A DNA stretch of 64,000 nt from DATMRS01 sp035566015 (lineage in GTDB: Bacteria; Pseudomonadota; Alphaproteobacteria; Sphingomonadales; Sphingomonadaceae), in contig DATMRS010000009.1 of NCBI GenBank assembly GCA_035566015.1, forward strand, positions 62,001-126,000. The letters run 5' to 3'. Each line of letters opens with the position of its first letter. The first letter of the stretch is position 1. The translations under genes and the position numbers were made by a program. This document shows positions 43,118 through 53,070 of the stretch, piece by piece. Under the pieces are notes generated by a model that was not told where the DNA came from, searched no databases, and worked only from the letters and a program-made list of their open reading frames with translations.

Positions 43118-44500
43118 ATGAGCCACCACTTCGATCCGACCGCGCTGCGGGAATATGATATTCGCGGAATCGTCGGGAAGACGCTCGGCACCGCGGACGC
43201 GCAGGCAATCGGGCGCGGCTTCGCCACCCGCGTGCGTCGCGCCGGCGGCACCCGTGTCGCGGTAGGCTATGACGGGCGCGAATCGTCCCCTGTATTGGAA
43301 GCCGCGCTGATCGAAGGGTTGACGAAAAGCGGCGTCGACGTTGTCCGCATCGGCCTCGGCCCCACGCCGATGCTCTATTATGCCGAGGCGACGCTGGAGG
43401 TGGATGGCGGCATCCAGATCACCGGCAGCCATAACCCGGCCGAATATAACGGCTTCAAGATGGTGCTTCAGCATCGGCCCTTCTTCGGCGATGACATCCA
43501 GAATCTGGGCGCGCTCGCCGCCTCGGGCGATTGGGAGGAGGGCCAGGGCCAGGTCGGCAATGCCGAGATCATGGACGCCTATGTCGGCCGCCTGCTCGCG
43601 GGCTATGCCGGCGGTGCGTTCCGCATCGGCTGGGACGCCGGCAACGGCGCCGCCGGGCCGGCAATCGAAAAGCTGGTGAAGCAACTGCCGGGTGAGCACC
43701 ACCTGCTCTATATCGATGTCGACGGCCGCTTCCCGAACCATCATCCCGATCCCACCGAGGAAAAGAACCTCGCCGACCTGAAGAAGCTCGTGCTCGACAA
43801 GGGGCTCGATTTCGGCGTCGCCTTCGACGGCGACGGCGATCGGCTGGGCGCTGTCGACGGCAAGGGCCGTGTCGTCTGGGGCGACCAGCTTCTCGCCATC
43901 CTCGCCGAGCCGGTGCTGCGCGCCGAGCCGGGGGCGACGATCATCGGCGACGTCAAGGCCAGTCAGGCGCTCTACGATCGCATCGCCGAGCTGGGCGGCA
44001 AGCCGCTGATGTGGAAGACCGGCCACTCGCTCATCAAGACCAAGATGAAGGAAACGAACGCGCCGCTCGCCGGCGAAATGAGCGGCCACATCTTCTTCGC
44101 GCAGGATTATTACGGCTTCGACGACGCGCAATATGCCGCCGTTCGCCTGATGGGCGCGGTGCGGCTGATGGGCGGATCGCTCACCGCGATCAAGGATGCG
44201 ATGCCGGTGATGGTCAACACGCCCGAGCTGCGCTTTCAGTCGTCCGAGGATCGCAAGTTCAAGGTGGTGGAAGAAGTGCTCGATCGGCTCGCCGCCGAAG
44301 GGGCGGAGGTCAACCGGACCGATGGCGCGCGGGTCAATACGCCCGACGGCTGGTGGCTGCTGCGCGCCTCGAACACGCAGGACGTACTCGTCGCCCGCGC
44401 CGAAGCGAAGGATCAGGCGGGCCTCGACCGGCTGATGGCGCAGATCAATGCGCAACTCGCGAAGAGCGGGGTGGAGCCGGTGCTGGCGGCGGGGCATTAG
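43118..44500 (+). CDS. pgmG: phosphoglucomutase/phosphomannomutase (PgmG/AlgC type)
   Basis: A 460-residue alpha-D-phosphohexomutase. The phosphoserine is S104 in ITGSHNPAEYNGFK; the Mg2+ loop is FDGDGDR at 236-242; the sugar loop GEMSGHIFF and phosphate loop RASNTQD follow. It interconverts hexose-1-P and hexose-6-P for exopolysaccharide and LPS precursors, for example gellan-type polymers in sphingomonads. It starts 34 bp after the J-domain gene with AAAGGGAAAAG upstream. Confidence 0.92.
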   Translation: MSHHFDPTALREYDIRGIVGKTLGTADAQAIGRGFATRVRRAGGTRVAVGYDGRESSPVLEAALIEGLTKSGVDVVRIGLGPTPMLYYAEATLEVDGGIQITGSHNPAEYNGFKMVLQHRPFFGDDIQNLGALAASGDWEEGQGQVGNAEIMDAYVGRLLAGYAGGAFRIGWDAGNGAAGPAIEKLVKQLPGEHHLLYIDVDGRFPNHHPDPTEEKNLADLKKLVLDKGLDFGVAFDGDGDRLGAVDGKGRVVWGDQLLAILAEPVLRAEPGATIIGDVKASQALYDRIAELGGKPLMWKTGHSLIKTKMKETNAPLAGEMSGHIFFAQDYYGFDDAQYAAVRLMGAVRLMGGSLTAIKDAMPVMVNTPELRFQSSEDRKFKVVEEVLDRLAAEGAEVNRTDGARVNTPDGWWLLRASNTQDVLVARAEAKDQAGLDRLMAQINAQLAKSGVEPVLAAGH

Positions 44501-44550
44501 GATCGGGTGTTGGTGGGGGGTATCCGGGCAGTTTGGACAAAACCCCTTTG

Positions 44551-44646
44551 CCGTCACCCCGGCGAAAGCCGGGGCCTATGGACTCGGCTCGCTTCCTTGT
44601 TGAGTGCGCCCCCGTCCATGGATTCCGGCTTTCGCCGGAATGACGG
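44551..44646. repeat. family I REP-like composite repeat (96 bp pair)
   Basis: The left unit GTCACCCCGGCGAAAGCCGG and the right unit ATTCCGGCTTTCGCCGGAAT. It lies downstream of pgmG in a tandem gap. Confidence 0.87.
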
Positions 44647-44655
44647 GAGAGGGAG

Positions 44656-44696
44656 GCGATTTATCGCCCCCTCCCCCTGAACGGGCGATAAATCGC
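44656..44696. repeat. perfect 14-bp inverted repeat after pgmG
   Basis: GCGATTTATCGCCC and GGGCGATAAATCGC are exact complements around a 13-nt loop. It does not belong to either repeat family. It could end the pgmG transcript or be an operator for the next gene; the T-tract is weak. Confidence 0.55.
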
Positions 44697-44764
44697 TTAT
44701 TCTCGCGCCGTTCAGCGCGTGGCGTTACACTCGGATGGGCTGAAACTCACCGGAGTCGTTCGTG

Positions 44765-45100
44765 ATGCGCAAGTCGATCAAGGCCGCGGGTGCCGCGCTC
44801 GCCCTCGCCGCCGCTGGGCTGACCACCGCCGCGCCGGCCGAGGCGCGGCCATGGCATGGGCATCGTTATCATCATTATTATCATGGCGGCGATCGCGCCG
44901 GCCTCGCGATCGGCGCGGGTATCGTCGGGCTGGCGCTGGGCGCGGCGATCGCGTCGCAACCGGGTCCCGCTTATTATGACGATTATGGCTATGGCTATTA
45001 TCCGCCGCCGCCGCCCCCGCCGCCGGCTTATTATTACGGGCCGCCGCCGGGCTATGGCTATTATGGCTATTGGCGCTGCCGGGGCCTGCGCTGCTATTGA
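44765..45100 (+). CDS. small secreted His/Tyr/Pro-rich protein with glycine zipper
   Basis: A 111-residue protein. Signal peptide at about 1-28 (MRKSIKAAGAALALAAAGLT...AEA). Then WHGHRYHHYYHGG, a glycine-zipper segment (AIGAGIVGLALGAAIAS) and a Tyr/Pro/Gly tail ending in two Cys (CRGLRCY). Similar small proteins are common in alphaproteobacteria; function unknown. GTTCAGC at 44710-44716 recalls the box upstream of the OmpA and RcnB genes. It overlaps the convergent DUF2239 gene by 7 bp. Confidence 0.72.
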   Translation: MRKSIKAAGAALALAAAGLTTAAPAEARPWHGHRYHHYYHGGDRAGLAIGAGIVGLALGAAIASQPGPAYYDDYGYGYYPPPPPPPPAYYYGPPPGYGYYGYWRCRGLRCY

Positions 45101-45603
45101 TCCGGATAGGCGAGGCGGAGCGCGTGCGCACGCACATCCGCCGGCCATTCGGCGATACGCCGCTCGAACCCCGGCCGATCGTTCGCGAACAGCGCGCGCA
45201 TCGCTTCCTCATAGCCGGGCCGGTCGCCGGCCATGGCGGTGAGAAAGCGATAGGCCGCCTCCTGCCGCGCCCGGATATCGCTCCCCTCCTGCTTGCGCGC
45301 CGTCTCCACCAGCCGGCGTAGCGCGGCCGAGGCACCGCCCGGCTGCGCAGCCAGCCACTCCCAATGGCGCGGCAGCAATGTCACCTCGCGCGCAACGACG
45401 CCCAGACTGGGCCGCCCCCGCGGACGCGCCGGCTCCCCCTCCGGCAGCGTCCGCAGGTCGAGATCGATCTGCCGGCCCGCTTCATCCTCGAAAACCAGCA
45501 CCGTCGCCCCATCGTCGGGCCGGGCGCGCAGCGCATCGATCACTTCACGCTGACCGCCGGCGGCGATCAGGCGCGTATCGGCGAAAGCCGTATAGCTCGT
45601 CAT
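45094..45603 (-). CDS. DUF2239-family protein
   Basis: A 169-residue soluble protein (TAFADTRLIAAGGQREVIDAL, VFEDEAGRQIDLDLR, GRPSLGVVAREVTLLPRHWEWLAAQPGGASAALRRLVE, FLTAMAGDRPGYEEAMRALFA). I recognise the family by these stretches; its function is unknown. The leader holds a hairpin over the ribosome-binding site and an inverted repeat upstream. It may share a transcript with the exonuclease gene upstream on the same strand. Confidence 0.8.
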   Translation of the reverse strand: MTSYTAFADTRLIAAGGQREVIDALRARPDDGATVLVFEDEAGRQIDLDLRTLPEGEPARPRGRPSLGVVAREVTLLPRHWEWLAAQPGGASAALRRLVETARKQEGSDIRARQEAAYRFLTAMAGDRPGYEEAMRALFANDRPGFERRIAEWPADVRAHALRLAYPDQ

Positions 45604-45607
45604 GGCA

Positions 45608-45625
45608 ATCTCCCTTTCGGGAGAT
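45608..45625 (-). promoter_or_regulatory. hairpin that hides the DUF2239 ribosome-binding site
   Basis: The mRNA reads AUCUCCC-GAAA-GGGAGAU: a perfect 7-bp stem with a GNRA tetraloop. The right arm GGGAGA is the ribosome-binding site, 5-6 nt before the AUG. A stem over the site would lower translation until opened, for example by heat or a protein. Confidence 0.55.
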
Positions 45626-45632
45626 CACATAA

Positions 45633-45668
45633 TTACCCGGGGATAAATGTGCAATATGATCCGGGTAA
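45633..45668 (-). promoter_or_regulatory. operator-like inverted repeat upstream of the DUF2239 gene
   Basis: TTACCCGG (45633-45640) and CCGGGTAA (45661-45668) are exact inverted copies 20 bp apart, each embedded in AT-rich sequence that is rare in this GC-rich window. It probably holds a promoter and a regulator site. Confidence 0.45.
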
Positions 45669-45683
45669 ATTATCCTGCCGCCT

Positions 45684-46682
45684 TTAATCGTCCTCATCCT
45701 CATAGCCGACGAGGTCCAGCGCGCGGGCGCGGATCTGGCGTGTGTCGCACCAGTGGACCAGCGCATCCTCGCGGCCGTGCGTCACCCACACCTCACTGGG
45801 CGCCAGCTCGATCAGCGTATCGGTCAGCTCGTCCCAGTCGGCATGGTCGGAAATGACGAGCGGCAGCTCGACATTGCGCTGACGGGCGCGCTGGCGGACA
45901 CGCATCCATCCCGACGCCATCGCCGTGATCGGATCGGGCAGTCGGCGCGACCAGCGATCGTTGAGCGCGCCCGGCGGCGCGATGACGATCCGCCCGCGCA
46001 TGTCCGCCGCCTTGAGACCTGTCGCCAACTGAAGCGGGCCGAGGGCGACGCCGAAATCGGCGTAGAGCGCACATAGCCGCTCAAGCGCCCCATGCAGCAG
46101 GATCGGCTCGTCATAGCCGTGCGCGCGCAGCCCGACGATCAGCCGCTGCGCCTTGCCGAGCGCATAGGCGCCGAGCAGCACCGCGCGATCTGGATTGGCG
46201 TGAAGCGCGCCGAGCAGCCGATCTATCTCCGCGCCCGTATCGGGATGGCGGAACACCGGCAGGGCGAAGGTCGCCTCGGTGATGAAGATATCGCAGGGCA
46301 CCGGCTCGAACGGCGCGCAGGTCGGATCGGGACGGCGCTTGTAATCGCCGGAGACGACGATGCGCTCCGCTCCTTTTTCCAGCACGATCTGCGCCGAGCC
46401 CAGCACATGGCCGGCGGGCACGAATCGTGCGGTGATATCACCCAGCCGCACCGCCTCGCCATAAGCGACGGGCTGGCCGTTCTGCGGCCCGTAGCGGGCC
46501 GCCATGATCGCCAGCGTCTCCGCCGTCGCCAGCACGGCGCCATGGCCGCCGCGCGCATGATCGGCATGGCCGTGCGTGACGAGCGCGCGCGGCTTCGGGG
46601 TCGCCGGATCGATCCAGGCGTCGGCCTCGGGAATATAGAGCCCGTCGCGCTGCGGCTCGACCCAGGTGCCGGGGCGCGCCAC
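45684..46682 (-). CDS. ligase-associated DNA damage response exonuclease (MBL/beta-CASP fold)
   Basis: A 332-residue metallo-beta-lactamase-fold nuclease. THGHADH at 36-42, AGHVLGSAQI, VVSGDYKRR and the late SDHADWDELTD are typical of the RNase J/CPSF-like group named after its link to a bacterial ATP-dependent DNA ligase. In many proteobacteria it clusters with that ligase, an Lhr-type helicase and PdeM. Here the ligase and helicase are missing, and PdeM lies 2.5 kb away beyond the RSH gene. The GTG start lies 2 nt after the stop of the 34-residue gene. Confidence 0.88.
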   Translation of the reverse strand: MARPGTWVEPQRDGLYIPEADAWIDPATPKPRALVTHGHADHARGGHGAVLATAETLAIMAARYGPQNGQPVAYGEAVRLGDITARFVPAGHVLGSAQIVLEKGAERIVVSGDYKRRPDPTCAPFEPVPCDIFITEATFALPVFRHPDTGAEIDRLLGALHANPDRAVLLGAYALGKAQRLIVGLRAHGYDEPILLHGALERLCALYADFGVALGPLQLATGLKAADMRGRIVIAPPGALNDRWSRRLPDPITAMASGWMRVRQRARQRNVELPLVISDHADWDELTDTLIELAPSEVWVTHGREDALVHWCDTRQIRARALDLVGYEDEDD

Positions 46683-46684
46683 GC

Positions 46685-46789
46685 CTAGTGCGGCTTACCC
46701 TTCGTCGAGGGTGCGGCGGCAGCTGTCTTGGCTTTCGCCTTCTTCGGCTTGCGGGCTTCCTTGTTGCCCCGGATTTGACCTTTGGCCAT
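46685..46789 (-). CDS. 34-residue basic protein of unknown function
   Basis: A short gene read from the ATG at 46789: it begins MAKGQIRGNKEARKPKKA, is rich in Lys/Ala and ends KGKPH. AAAGGAGGAT 5 nt upstream is a near-perfect ribosome-binding site. The MAKGQ.RGNKEA.KPKK start is, as far as I recall, shared by tiny hypothetical proteins in many proteobacteria. It precedes the exonuclease gene by 2 nt, so translation is probably coupled. Function unknown; the charge suggests RNA or ribosome contact. Confidence 0.75.
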   Translation of the reverse strand: MAKGQIRGNKEARKPKKAKAKTAAAAPSTKGKPH

Positions 46790-46934
46790 GTCATCCTCCT
46801 TTGGGAGAGCGCGATCCTACATCCGTTCGCGCGCTGGCGAAACGCCCGAAGCGGCGCGCCCATGCACGGCGACTTTGTCCGCCAGCGCAATTTCTTGTTT
46901 GCATCCGCTGGCGTCGAGGCCACATCATATCATT

Positions 46935-49040
<2,106 letters not shown>

Positions 49041-49080
49041 GCGGATCGATATTCAGCGACCTGCCAGCGCCCCGCCTTTT

Positions 49081-49165
49081 GTCACCCCGACGAAAGTCGC
49101 GGCCCATGGACTCGGGGCCCCTTCAATTTTCTCCCGTCATTTCCGCGCAGGTGGGAAGCCATAAG
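49081..49165. repeat. family I REP-like composite repeat, degenerate
   Basis: GTCACCCCGACGAAAGTCGC and, 40 bp on, CCGTCATTTCCGCGCAGGTG keep the layout of the pair but with several mismatches. It lies between the convergent RSH and pdeM genes. Confidence 0.7.
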
Positions 49166-49234
49166 CGCTGCCGGCACAGAAAGGGCGCAACATAGTGCCT
49201 ATGGATTCGTGCCTTTGCGGCAATAACGGCTTTC

Positions 49235-49903
49235 CTACGCCGCGAGCGGAAAGCGAAGCAGCCGGTCCGCCAGCGGCACCAGCGCCTCCGCCCCGCCGCC
49301 GACCGCGCGCGCAATCGCGGGATGGCGCGCATCGAGGCCGCCGGTCAGCGCCCCGAAAGCGGGCAGGATCAGCTTGGTGGGCGCGGCGATGAAGCAGCGC
49401 CGCGCGATGCTGCGGCCCCGCAGGCTGATTCGCACCTTGGGGTGGAAATGGCCCGACAGTTCAGGCCGCCGGTCGGCCGGATCGGCCTCGTGACGGAGCA
49501 ACAGCCCGTCCACCTGGGCCTCCTCCGCCGGATATCCGCCGCACAAATCGACCACCGCCGCGCCGGCGTCGTGATTGCCCATGATCCAGGTCCAGCGCGT
49601 CGCCCCTGTGAGCGCGCGCAACTTGTCGCGCGCCGCGCTGGCCAGGCGTTCGCAGCCGTCGCGATCATGGAAACTGTCGCCCAGGCACCAGATTTCCACG
49701 GCGCCGCTGCGCGCGACAAGCGCCTCGATCTCGGTCAACGTCGCCAGTGAATCATAGGGAGGTAGCATCTGCCCCCCCTTTGCGAACCAGCTTGCCTTTT
49801 CGAAATGGAGGTCGGCGATCAGCAGCGCGCGCCGCGCCGGCCAGAACAGCGCGCCTTCGGGCAGCGCGGCCAGCTCGACATGACAGAACGAAAAGCGAAC
49901 CAT
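49235..49903 (-). CDS. pdeM: ligase-associated DNA damage response endonuclease PdeM
   Basis: A 222-residue calcineurin-like phosphoesterase. Metal ligands: LLIADLHFEK, WCLGDSFHD, WIMGNHDAG and SGHFHPK. The text fits PdeM, the small nuclease usually found with an Lhr-type helicase and an ATP-dependent ligase. The start at 49903 (MVRFSFCHVELAALPEGALFW) matches the family; an ATG 30 bp earlier adds 10 unlikely residues. Its usual partner genes are not next to it. Confidence 0.87.
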   Translation of the reverse strand: MVRFSFCHVELAALPEGALFWPARRALLIADLHFEKASWFAKGGQMLPPYDSLATLTEIEALVARSGAVEIWCLGDSFHDRDGCERLASAARDKLRALTGATRWTWIMGNHDAGAAVVDLCGGYPAEEAQVDGLLLRHEADPADRRPELSGHFHPKVRISLRGRSIARRCFIAAPTKLILPAFGALTGGLDARHPAIARAVGGGAEALVPLADRLLRFPLAA

Positions 49904-49969
49904 GGCGTCGCTATGCCTCGCCCCACCGGGCATGGCAACGGCAGGCTCGCAACCCCGCCTGCGGAAGGA

Positions 49970-50560
49970 TCAGTGGCCCGGAACGCCCTCGGGCGCGCCA
50001 GCGCCGGCACCGCCCATGCCTTGCATCTGCATCTGCTGCTGGAGCACCGCGGCGGGAATGAAGTCGATCAGTTCGACATCGAATTCGAGCACCGAATGGG
50101 GCGGGATGACGCCATTGCCCGCGCCCTGTTCGCCATAGCCGAGCGCCGGCGGGATCCAGAAACGATATTTCGCGCCGCGATTCATGAGTTGGAGGCCCTC
50201 GGTCCAGCCGGGGATCACCTTCGACAACTCGATCGGCGCGCGCTGCTGCTGGTCGAACACCGTGCCGTCGCGCAGCTTGCCGACATAGTTGACGAGCGCC
50301 ACGTCACTGGACGACGGATGATCGCCCTCGCCTTGCTTGAGCACCTGATATTGCAGCCCCGACTCGGTCGTCTGGACGCCTGAGCGGCCGCCATTCCACG
50401 CCATATATTGCTCGGCCGTGCCGTGGAGCGCGGCGGTCTTCGCCGTGCCGCGCCAGCCGAGATACAGGGCAAGCGCCAGGACGACGGCCACGCCAATCCA
50501 CAACTTCGCCAGCGAGCCCTTTGCGATCGGACGCAACGGAACGGCGGTCACGGACGACAT
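49970..50560 (-). CDS. FKBP-type peptidyl-prolyl isomerase, membrane anchored
   Basis: A 196-residue protein. TM anchor at about 19-36 (KLWIGVAVVLALALYLGW). The FKBP domain (about 65-170) has YQVLKQGEG, VNYVGKLRDGTVFDQ, VIPGWTEGLQLMNRGAKYRFWIPPALGYGEQG and LEFDVELIDF. A Met/Gln-rich tail ends the protein (QQQMQMQGMGG). It probably folds proteins in the periplasm. Same strand as rpsU, 67 bp downstream of it. Confidence 0.9.
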   Translation of the reverse strand: MSSVTAVPLRPIAKGSLAKLWIGVAVVLALALYLGWRGTAKTAALHGTAEQYMAWNGGRSGVQTTESGLQYQVLKQGEGDHPSSSDVALVNYVGKLRDGTVFDQQQRAPIELSKVIPGWTEGLQLMNRGAKYRFWIPPALGYGEQGAGNGVIPPHSVLEFDVELIDFIPAAVLQQQMQMQGMGGAGAGAPEGVPGH

Positions 50561-50627
50561 GGGGGCGGCCTCACGCTTGGAAGGAACAGGAAATCATCCG
50601 CCCCGAGAGGGGCAGGCGGCACGCCGA

Positions 50628-50834
50628 TCAGCGCGCCCCGTCGCGCTCCATCCGCTTGCGCTCCAGCTTGCGGGCGCGGCGGATCGCGGCGGCACGCTCG
50701 CGCGCGCGCTTTTCGGACGGCTTCTCGTAATGACGGCGCAGCTTCATCTCGCGATAGACGCCCTCACGCTGCAGCTTTTTCTTGAGCGCGCGCAGCGCCT
50801 GGTCGACATTGTTGTCGCGAACGATAATTTGCAT
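50628..50834 (-). CDS. rpsU: 30S ribosomal protein S21
   Basis: A 68-residue basic protein: MQIIVRDNNVDQALRALKKK at the start, with YREMKLRRHYEKPSEKR further on. The start is the ATG at 50834. S21 helps the 30S subunit choose initiation sites. It sits before an FKBP gene on the same strand. Confidence 0.95.
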   Translation of the reverse strand: MQIIVRDNNVDQALRALKKKLQREGVYREMKLRRHYEKPSEKRARERAAAIRRARKLERKRMERDGAR

Positions 50835-50952
50835 AAGGCCGTCAGTCTCCAATCGATCGATGCAAACGCCCGGCCACTCTTCGGCCTCGCGAATGGTCAT
50901 GCACGCAAAAAAGCTTCGCCAGGGACATGGTTCCGAGGCGACAAGGGGTGCG

Positions 50953-50980
50953 CCCTATCAGCAGGCCGCCGATTCTTCAA
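50953..50980 (-). promoter_or_regulatory. possible sigma-70-type promoter of rpsU
   Basis: On the minus strand TTGAAG is followed after 16 bp by ATAGGG. The leader would be about 110 nt. Apart from this and the repeat at 51069-51164, the gap 50835-51173 shows nothing clear. Confidence 0.3.
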
Positions 50981-51068
50981 TGGAAAAAGGCTTTGCGCCG
51001 AATCCTGCCGCTCACGCGCGCGGTCTATGCCGCCTGACATTCAGCGCATCGCCCTCCACCACCCGATC

Positions 51069-51164
51069 CGTCATTCCGGCGAAAGCCGGAATCCACGGAC
51101 GGCGAATCGATTGATAAAGAAGCGAACCGCATCCATGGCCCCCGGCTTTCGCCGGGGCGACGGG
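51069..51164. repeat. family I REP-like composite repeat (96 bp pair)
   Basis: Left GTCATTCCGGCGAAAGCCGG, right CCCCGGCTTTCGCCGGGGCG. It lies 9 bp past the 3' end of the DUF4167 gene. Confidence 0.87.
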
Positions 51165-51173
51165 GCAGAGAGA

Positions 51174-51893
51174 TCAGGCTTCGGCGGGGGCGGTATCCGC
51201 GGACGCCGCGCGGGTCGTAGTCCGCCGCGTCCGGCGACGGGGCTTTTCCTCGTCGCTCTTGTCCGCGCCATTGGCTTCCTCGGCGGCAGGCGCCGCCGGC
51301 TCGGCCGCGAGCGCGGGGGGCAGGCGATCGATCTCGATCCGCTCTTCCTTGGGCGCGCTGTCCTCGCTCGCACGGGGGCGACGGCCGCGCGGACGGCGCG
51401 GTTCCGCGACATCACCCAGCGGCAGTTCCTCGGCCGCCTTTTCCTCGCGACCCTCGCGTGCCGCCTCGCGGGGTGCGCGCTCCTGGTCGCGGCGATTGTC
51501 CCGCTCCTGGCGCGGCTGACGCTCGCGGCGGTCCTCGCGGTCGCTGTCCTGCGCCCGCTCCTCGGCGGTTTCGCGCTCGTTCTCGCCGTCTTCCTCTTCG
51601 AAATCGGCATTGTCATAGCGTTCGCGGCGCTGCTGCTGCTCTTCGAAGCGCGATCGGTTCTCGCTCAGCACGCGGAAATAATGATCCGCGAACTGGAGAT
51701 AATATTCGGTCATCACCCGATCGCCCTGCATTTGGGCGTCGCGTGCGAGCGTCTTGTATTTCTCGTGAAGCTGGCTGGCATTGCCGCGGGCGCGATTGTC
51801 GAGGCGGCTTCCCCGTTCCAGATTGTTCGCACCATTTTGCGGCCGGGCGCCGCCGCGGCCGCGCCGGCGGCCGTTCTGACGATTGTTGATCAA
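51174..51893 (-). CDS. DUF4167 protein, basic N-terminus and acidic/arginine-rich tail
   Basis: A 239-residue protein. The N-terminal 85 residues form the conserved domain: NRQNGRRRGRGGARPQNG (basic) then ARGNASQLHEKYKTLARDAQ and DRVMTEYYLQFADHYFRVL. The rest is disordered, alternating Glu and Arg (RERYDNADFEEEDGENERET...; RRPRGRRPR; RRRTRRTTTRA). The family is found in alphaproteobacteria after prmC/prfA; a nucleic-acid-binding role is likely but unproven. The start is TTG at 51893. Confidence 0.83.
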   Translation of the reverse strand: MINNRQNGRRRGRGGARPQNGANNLERGSRLDNRARGNASQLHEKYKTLARDAQMQGDRVMTEYYLQFADHYFRVLSENRSRFEEQQQRRERYDNADFEEEDGENERETAEERAQDSDREDRRERQPRQERDNRRDQERAPREAAREGREEKAAEELPLGDVAEPRRPRGRRPRASEDSAPKEERIEIDRLPPALAAEPAAPAAEEANGADKSDEEKPRRRTRRTTTRAASADTAPAEA

Positions 51894-52248
51894 CTTTTCG
51901 CTGCCTTCGTCACTGGTGGTATGGCACCACTCCTCAACCCGGTCCAGCCGGGCAATTCCCCACCGCTCGGGCTCGTCCCGGACGATGTCCTGACCGTCAG
52001 GCCCGATAGCGACCTACGGAAATGCAAGCCCCCTTACAGGCGCGGCCCCGCCATCGCGGAACCGGCATCCTCCTATCGCGGAATCATGGGCCAGCTTTCC
52101 ACCGGCGCATGATGCGGCCATTGGGGGTCGGCACGGGAAGATCACAGCCTTGACGCTTTGCGAAAGCCCCGTCCCTATCGCCCATGTAAGGGCATCAAGG
52201 GCCAAATCCAAGTAAAAATATCCATGAAATGGGCAGGCCGCCTTCCAT
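51894..52248. other. 355-bp gap between prmC and the DUF4167 gene
   Basis: No gene, repeat or strong terminator is visible. The last 100 bp before prmC are AT-richer (AAGTAAAAATATCCATGAAA). On the plus strand TTGACG at 52149 is followed after 17 bp by CCCTAT, but nothing downstream on that strand looks like a gene. A small RNA cannot be excluded. Confidence 0.35.
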
Positions 52249-53070
52249 TCAGCCCATTATGACAAGGCACCGCGCATGCCCCGCCAGATCGTGCCGGACG
52301 GTGGCGGCAAGCCCCTGTTCGGCCAGAAGCGCCGTCACCGCCCCCGCCTGCCCCGCCCCGATTTCGAGCGCGGCGAGCCCGCCTGCACCCAGCAACGGCC
52401 CGATTTGTGGCACGATCCGGCGATAGGCGTCGAGGCCGTCATCCCCCGCCCGCAGCGCCGCCTCGGGTTCATGATCGGCGACGTCGCGCGGCAGGATCGC
52501 GCCATGCTCGATATAGGGCGGGTTGCACAGGATCAGGTCGAACGGCCCCTCGACGCCCGCCGCCCAGTCGCCCCGGCGGAAGCACGCCCGCGTTTCGAGC
52601 CCGAGCCGCCCGGCATTAACCCGCGCGCGATCAACCGCGACGTCCGACGCGTCCACGCCCAACCCCCGCGCCTCGGGCCATTGGGTGAGCGCCGCGAGCA
52701 GCAAGGTCCCCGGCCCGGTGCCGAGATCGAGCACGCGGCGCGGCCCCCTGTCACCGAAATGAGCAACCGCCGCCTCGATCAGCGTCTCGCTGTCAGGCCG
52801 CGGGATCAGCACACCCGGCCCAACCTCAAGCGTGATCGTCCAGAAATCGCGCCGCCCCGTAATATAGGCGATCGGCTCGCCCGCCGCGCGCCGCGCGAGC
52901 AAGGCCGCGAACGCCTCCGGCGCCGCCTCCTCAAGTCGGCCGAGCAGCAGCGCCTCGCGATCGCAGCCCAGCGCCTCGGCCATCAACAGTTCGGCATCGA
53001 GGCGCGGCGTCTCGCTCGATGCCGCAAGCGCGGCCGCCGCCTCGCGAATCGCCTGGCGAATCGTGGGCAT
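52249..53070 (-). CDS. prmC: release factor glutamine methyltransferase
   Basis: A 273-residue SAM-dependent enzyme that methylates the Gln of the GGQ loop in RF1/RF2. The catalytic NPPY is at 183-186 (LILCNPPYIEHGAIL); VLDLGTGPGTLLLAAL binds SAM and IPRPDSETLIE is family text. Its start codon overlaps the stop of prfA, its own substrate, by 1 bp (TGATG). Confidence 0.93.
   Translation of the reverse strand: MPTIRQAIREAAAALAASSETPRLDAELLMAEALGCDREALLLGRLEEAAPEAFAALLARRAAGEPIAYITGRRDFWTITLEVGPGVLIPRPDSETLIEAAVAHFGDRGPRRVLDLGTGPGTLLLAALTQWPEARGLGVDASDVAVDRARVNAGRLGLETRACFRRGDWAAGVEGPFDLILCNPPYIEHGAILPRDVADHEPEAALRAGDDGLDAYRRIVPQIGPLLGAGGLAALEIGAGQAGAVTALLAEQGLAATVRHDLAGHARCLVIMG

Noticed and set aside
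45094..45100. The 7-bp overlap of the small secreted protein and DUF2239 genes as a sign of a false gene
   Set aside because: Both have good starts, a signal peptide or family text. Short overlaps of convergent 3' ends are common in compact genomes.
46782..46934. 51-residue N-terminal extension of the RSH protein
   Set aside because: The extension has no family similarity and crosses the small basic gene on the other strand. GTG at 46935 gives the usual MLRQYEL start.
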